From the NCBI GenBank assembly GCA_030683195.1, contig JAUXQA010000029.1:1-10259 (forward strand): a stretch of DNA of 10,259 bases, in the 5' to 3' direction. Below, piece after piece: positions 7,487 to 10,259 of the stretch. The DNA is from Rhodoferax sp. (GTDB taxonomy: Bacteria; Pseudomonadota; Gammaproteobacteria; Burkholderiales; Burkholderiaceae_C). The first letter of the stretch is position 1. Each line of letters opens with the position of its first letter. The position numbers and the translations under genes are program-made. Below the pieces are notes generated by a model. It had not been told where the DNA came from. It saw only the letters and a list, made by a program, of their open reading frames with translations, and searched no databases.

Positions 7487-8149
7487 ATGAACAAATACCT
7501 GTCCTCGCTGTCTGTTCTGGTTGTCGCTTGTGCGACGGCTTTCCCTGTAATCGCCCAGGACCAGGGTGATGCCAAAGCGGGTGAGAAAAAAATCGCCATG
7601 TGCATTGGTTGCCACGGCATTGCGGGCTACCAGGCCAGTTTCCCCGAGGTACACAAGGTGCCCATGATCTCCGGTCAAGGTGCCAAATACATTGTGTCGG
7701 CGCTGACCGCTTACAAAAAGGGTGAGCGCAAGCATCCCAGCATGCGTGGTGTGGCTGACAACCTGACCGAGCAGGACATGGCTGATATCGGGGCTTATTA
7801 CGAAGCGCATGGCAAGGTGCAAGGCGCGCCAGAGTTGGCAAAAGCCGCTGACGGTTCTGCGCGGGTCACCGCGCTGGTGCAAAAAGGTGCCTGCATTTCC
7901 TGCCATGGCGACAGCTTCAGCAAGCCCATCGACCCCAGTTACCCCAAAATTGCAGGCCAGCATGCTGACTACTTGTTCGTGGCACTAAAGTCCTATAAGT
8001 CTGAGGGACACGCGACCTGGGGTCGCTCCAACGGTGTGATGGGTGGTATTGCCAAGCAGTACTCCAACGCCGAGCTGAAAGAAATGGCCAACTACCTGAG
8101 CAAGTTGCCCGGCGAACTCAAAACCGTGCCACAAAGCAAGTTCCGCTGA
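7487..8149 (+). CDS. Secreted di-heme cytochrome c4-like protein
   Basis: The 220-residue product is a periplasmic electron carrier with two covalently bound c-type hemes. Cytochromes c4 typically pass electrons to terminal oxidases or other periplasmic acceptors. Residues 1-23 form a Sec signal peptide (MNKYLSSLSVLVV..., cleavage likely after PVIA). The two domains each contain CxxCH: CIGCH at 39-43 and CISCH at 136-140. Methionines suited as sixth ligands are M86 (HPSMRG) and M185 (NGVMGG). The repeated AYKKGER and SYKSEGH segments between heme motif and ligand show the internal duplication. The ATG at 7487 is preferred because it begins a normal signal peptide. A TTG at 7466 would add only seven residues. 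No clear Shine-Dalgarno lies upstream. It is divergent from the MoxR gene across 101 nt and is followed by an intrinsic terminator, so it is probably transcribed alone. Its partner oxidase is not in the window. Confidence 0.92.
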   Translation: MNKYLSSLSVLVVACATAFPVIAQDQGDAKAGEKKIAMCIGCHGIAGYQASFPEVHKVPMISGQGAKYIVSALTAYKKGERKHPSMRGVADNLTEQDMADIGAYYEAHGKVQGAPELAKAADGSARVTALVQKGACISCHGDSFSKPIDPSYPKIAGQHADYLFVALKSYKSEGHATWGRSNGVMGGIAKQYSNAELKEMANYLSKLPGELKTVPQSKFR

Positions 8150-8167
8150 TCCAGCCGCATAGGCACC

Positions 8168-8196
8168 AAAATAGCCGCTCATTGAGCGGTTTTTTT
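8168..8196 (+). terminator. Rho-independent terminator after the cytochrome gene
   Basis: CCGCTC (8175-8180), loop ATT and GAGCGG (8184-8189) form a perfect 6-bp GC-rich stem followed by seven T residues (8190-8196). It lies 25 nt after the cytochrome stop. Read on the minus strand, the same stem is followed by CTATTTTGG, so it may also stop transcripts arriving from the convergent DUF1841 gene, though less efficiently. Confidence 0.88.
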
Positions 8197-8245
8197 ACGC
8201 CCGTCTGAAATCGCCTGGGGCGGAGTTTGCGAGGTTGTCTGTTCG

Positions 8246-8680
8246 TCAGTCGCGGGTCGCGTGCTGTTGAACGCAGGCAATATAGACATTGCCATCCGGG
8301 GGGCGGCCCGCGCGTTGGCTTTCCCAGATCATGGTGCCCAGGCAGTCCATGGCGTCATGGTGCGCCAGGTGCAGGGAGTCGCGCCGGTGCGCGAGCAGTT
8401 CCACGGCTTGGCGAATGCCACGGGGCTGGTCAATGCTGCATTGCTCGCTGATGGACAGGTGCATGGACAAGTGCAAAAAGGGGTTGCTTTTGCCTTCTTC
8501 GGCCTGGAGCATGGCGCCCAGCGCGACGTCGATATCGGCCAGATCGGCGTGGTATTCGGGGTGTTCCTCGATCCACAGGCTGGCCAGGGTTTCGATGGCC
8601 TCCATGGGCTGACCGGTCTGCGCTTTGGCATACACGGAGCAAAAGAAACGGCGCACATCGGCTTGAGAGGGTGAAAACAT
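8246..8680 (-). CDS. DUF1841 family protein
   Basis: This 144-residue soluble protein of unknown function matches the DUF1841 family as found in Beta- and Gammaproteobacteria. The best marks are MFSPSQADVRRFF at the start and the central segment NPFLHLSMHLSISEQ (66-80), followed by DQPRGIRQ (84-91). A His- and Asp-rich C-terminal half (LAHRRDSLHLAHHDAMDCLGTMIWE) contains a possible metal-binding helix pair, but that is only a reading of the residues. No signal peptide or membrane segment is present. The ATG at 8680 gives the normal family N-terminus; an AGGA lies only 2 nt before it, so the ribosome site is poor. The gene follows the TRIC gene after 43 nt on the same strand and is probably cotranscribed with it. 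It converges with the cytochrome gene. Confidence 0.85.
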   Translation of the reverse strand: MFSPSQADVRRFFCSVYAKAQTGQPMEAIETLASLWIEEHPEYHADLADIDVALGAMLQAEEGKSNPFLHLSMHLSISEQCSIDQPRGIRQAVELLAHRRDSLHLAHHDAMDCLGTMIWESQRAGRPPDGNVYIACVQQHATRD

Positions 8681-8705
8681 AGTCCTGAGTATTGTCGCGA
8701 TTTAA

Positions 8706-8723
8706 GTGCCTGTTGGCACAGGC
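8706..8723 (-). other. Two overlapping, mutually exclusive short hairpins in the TRIC-DUF1841 spacer
   Basis: The spacer can fold as GTGCC/GGCAC (8706-8710 with 8715-8719, 4-nt loop) or as GCCTGT/ACAGGC (8708-8713 with 8718-8723, 4-nt loop). The second stem begins directly after the TRIC stop codon. On the minus strand TTAAAT follows instead of a T-run, so this is at best a weak terminator or an mRNA-processing or stability element. Confidence 0.35.
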
Positions 8724-9362
8724 TCACACCCGCCACGCCGGCAGTTGCCAATTGCGCCACAGAGCCAGACCGCGCAGGCCGGCGGTGATGCCTACGCACA
8801 CGACCAGGGCGAGCCAACCCGGTGCCCCCGTTTGCGACAAGCCTACATAGGCCCAACCCCCCGCGAAGGCGCACACGGCATACGGGCGGTGGTCGCTGAA
8901 GGCGCTCGGGATTTCATTGCAGACAATGTCCCGAAGCACGCCGCCAAAGACCCCGGTGATCAAGCCCATCAGCACCGCCACCAAGGCGGGTAGCTGGCTG
9001 TCCAACGCCTGGTGCACGCCCACAGCGGTGAAGAGGCCCAAGCCGAGGGCATCAGGCCATTGAATGGCCTTCTCGGTTGGCTCAAAGTGCCGGTGTCTCA
9101 TGAACACCATGGCCAGCACGCACAAACCCAGCACGCCCCAAAGCATCTCTACATGGCGCACCCAAAAGAAGGGTCGTTGGTCCAGCAACAAGTCGCGCAG
9201 CGTACCGCCACCAAAAGCCGCCAGAAATCCCACCACGCAGACGCCCACCGCGTCCAGCCGTTTGCGGGCGCCTTCCAAAACGCCCGACAATGCGAATGCC
9301 GCCGTTCCCGCCAGTTCGACCAGCAGACGCAGGGTTTCACCCCAGGATTGAATCGTATTCAT
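8724..9362 (-). CDS. Trimeric intracellular cation (TRIC) channel-like membrane protein, UPF0126
   Basis: This 212-residue integral inner-membrane protein belongs to the bacterial TRIC/UPF0126 family (YicG/YadS type). Homologues form trimeric monovalent cation channels; the physiological role in bacteria is little known. About seven hydrophobic segments are visible, in two related halves. Each half contains the family's glycine-rich kink followed by Arg-Asp: GGGTLRDLLL at 51-60 and GGVLRDIVCNE at 140-150. The N-terminal LAGTAAFALSGVLEGARK (17-34) is also characteristic. The length is normal for the family. The ATG at 9362 gives the expected N-terminus; no strong Shine-Dalgarno is seen. Its start is only 17 nt from the divergent TSUP permease start, so its promoter must lie inside the permease coding sequence. 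DUF1841 follows on the same strand. Confidence 0.93.
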   Translation of the reverse strand: MNTIQSWGETLRLLVELAGTAAFALSGVLEGARKRLDAVGVCVVGFLAAFGGGTLRDLLLDQRPFFWVRHVEMLWGVLGLCVLAMVFMRHRHFEPTEKAIQWPDALGLGLFTAVGVHQALDSQLPALVAVLMGLITGVFGGVLRDIVCNEIPSAFSDHRPYAVCAFAGGWAYVGLSQTGAPGWLALVVCVGITAGLRGLALWRNWQLPAWRV

Positions 9363-9379
9363 TGCAGGATTTTCGCCTT

Positions 9380-10135
9380 ATGGCTTGGCCCATCATTACT
9401 GACCCCTACTTCTACGCCGTCACGATCCCCGCCGTCCTGCTTTTGGGGGTGAGCAAGAGCGGGTTTGGTGCCGGGTTTGGTTCGCTGGCCGTGCCCATGA
9501 TGGCGCTGGCTGTCACGGTGCCTCAGGCGGCGGCCATTTTGATGCCGGTATTGCTGGTGATGGATATCTTGGGCATGACCGCATTTCGAAAAGACTTTGA
9601 CCTCAAGCTGCTGAAATTCCTGATTCCCTGTGGCTTGGTAGGTGTCGTGATCGGCGCGCTGCTGTTCAGGGTGCTGGACTCCGCCACCGTGGCGGGCATT
9701 GTGGGTGTGTTCACCTTGTTGTTTCTGGCACAGCGCCTGCTGTTTCCGCCGAAGGTGGACAGCGCGCCACCGCCAAAATGGCTGGGCGCGATCCTGACCG
9801 CCACTGCAGGTTTCACCAGCTTCATAGCGCATGCGGGCGGCCCGCCGATCAACGCCTATGTGATCCCGCTCAAAATGTCACCGGTGAAGTTCACCGCCAC
9901 CATGGCGTTTTTCTTTTTCGTGATCAACCTCGCCAAGTGGATTCCCTATGCCTGGTTGGGCCTGCTGGACACCCGCAACATGGCGACCTCGCTGGTGCTC
10001 GTGCCTATCGCTCCCATTGGTGTGCTGGTGGGCGTGAAGCTGGCCCGGCGCATCAGCCCCGTGCTGTTTTATCGCCTGGTGTATTGGGGTATGTTCCTCA
10101 CCGGGGTCAAGCTGGTTTGGGATGCCATCAAGTGA
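9380..10135 (+). CDS. TSUP-family membrane permease (TauE/SafE type, putative sulfite/organosulfonate exporter)
   Basis: The 251-residue product is an inner-membrane transporter of the TSUP (TauE/SafE, formerly DUF81) family. Members move sulfite, sulfoacetate or other small anions; the substrate here cannot be assigned. Seven to eight hydrophobic segments are seen. The two family repeats are marked by VSKSGFGAGFGSLAVP (24-39) near the N-terminus and TAGFTSFIAHAGGPP (142-156) opening the second half. The segment FFFFVINLAKWIPY (177-190) and the C-terminal YRLVYWGMFLTGVKL are also typical. The ATG at 9380 is chosen over an in-frame ATG at 9290, which would overlap the divergent TRIC gene and add 30 polar, non-membrane residues. 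AGGA lies 10 nt upstream, slightly far for a strong site. No hairpin terminator is visible after its stop. Confidence 0.9.
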   Translation: MAWPIITDPYFYAVTIPAVLLLGVSKSGFGAGFGSLAVPMMALAVTVPQAAAILMPVLLVMDILGMTAFRKDFDLKLLKFLIPCGLVGVVIGALLFRVLDSATVAGIVGVFTLLFLAQRLLFPPKVDSAPPPKWLGAILTATAGFTSFIAHAGGPPINAYVIPLKMSPVKFTATMAFFFFVINLAKWIPYAWLGLLDTRNMATSLVLVPIAPIGVLVGVKLARRISPVLFYRLVYWGMFLTGVKLVWDAIK

Positions 10136-10230
10136 GTGCTATATTTTTTGTAAAATAAAGCCAATAAATACGACGGCCAGTGGCTATTGTTATATAAATT
10201 TACCTCGATACGGCTTGTCGCTTATTGGAC
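10136..10230. other. AT-rich intergenic region
   Basis: About 95 nt, markedly AT-rich at 10140-10170 and 10190-10200 compared with the surrounding genes, with a GC-rich island between (10171-10184). It probably carries the promoter for a downstream plus-strand gene; TATAAA at about 10193-10198 is a possible -10. I find no convincing -35 and no stable terminator hairpin. Confidence 0.4.
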
Positions 10231-10259
10231 ATGTCCGTGGCGCCTGCCTCGTTACAGTG
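10231..10259 (+). CDS. Possible start of a further gene, truncated by the window end
   Basis: An ATG at 10231 opens a frame reading MSVAPASLQ to the window edge. It follows an AT-rich, promoter-like region, and the codons are GC-biased like the other genes here. Only nine full codons are visible and there is no good Shine-Dalgarno, so neither the gene nor a function can be confirmed. The ATG falls within the palindrome GGACATGTCC (10227-10236). Confidence 0.3.

Noticed and set aside
10170..10182. ACGACGGCCAGTG resembles the M13/lacZ-alpha forward priming site, raising the idea of vector contamination
   Set aside because: The match is only 13 nt and both flanks differ from cloning vectors; the sequence continues as ordinary intergenic DNA. 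A chance match is more likely.
1..10259. Search for mobile elements, CRISPR arrays, tRNA genes, toxin-antitoxin or defence systems
   Set aside because: No transposase or integrase, no regularly spaced repeats, no cloverleaf and no defence-type domain were seen. The MoxR-VWA pair has the housekeeping-type architecture without extra effector domains.

Overview
The window looks like a chromosomal segment of a Betaproteobacterium, most probably Burkholderiales/Comamonadaceae (Rhodoferax-, Polaromonas- or Acidovorax-like). The grounds are high-GC coding sequence, a di-heme cytochrome c4-type protein, a DUF1841 protein and TamA/TamB sequences of the type found in that group. This placement rests on protein character, not on a database search. 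I see no tRNA, rRNA, CRISPR array, insertion sequence, phage gene or att site, and no gene-free stretch above about 300 bases.

Region 1 (1-7385, all minus strand) is a tight five-gene run. Read in transcription order it is: MoxR-type AAA+ ATPase (6531-7385), GNAT acetyltransferase (5915-6511), VWA/CoxE-like protein (4669-5883), TamA (2798-4672) and TamB (1-2798, whose 3' end lies outside the window). The gaps are 19 and 31 nt, then a 4-nt ATGA overlap, then a 1-nt TGATG overlap. This arrangement suggests one transcript, with translational coupling across VWA-tamA-tamB. MoxR and VWA proteins typically act together as a cytoplasmic chaperone or remodelling pair. TamA and TamB span the envelope and help insert outer-membrane proteins and move lipid across the periplasm.

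Region 2 (7386-8245) holds a short divergent promoter region and a plus-strand secreted di-heme cytochrome c4-like protein, followed by a clear intrinsic terminator at 8168-8196. The divergent region carries overlapping -10 elements on the two strands and an 18-bp inverted repeat.

Region 3 (8246-9362, minus strand) holds a TRIC/UPF0126 membrane channel-like gene followed by a DUF1841 gene. A hairpin-capable 43-nt spacer separates them.

Region 4 (9380-10259, plus strand) holds a TSUP (TauE/SafE-type) permease that starts only 17 nt from the divergent TRIC gene. An AT-rich intergenic stretch follows, with a possible start of another gene at 10231 that runs off the window.

Most of the window is ordinary housekeeping/envelope sequence. 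The features most worth a second look are the apparent coupling of a MoxR-VWA pair to tamAB, the shared regulatory region at 7386-7486 and the degenerate MIDAS motif of the VWA protein. I do not see convincing evidence of a wholly new system.
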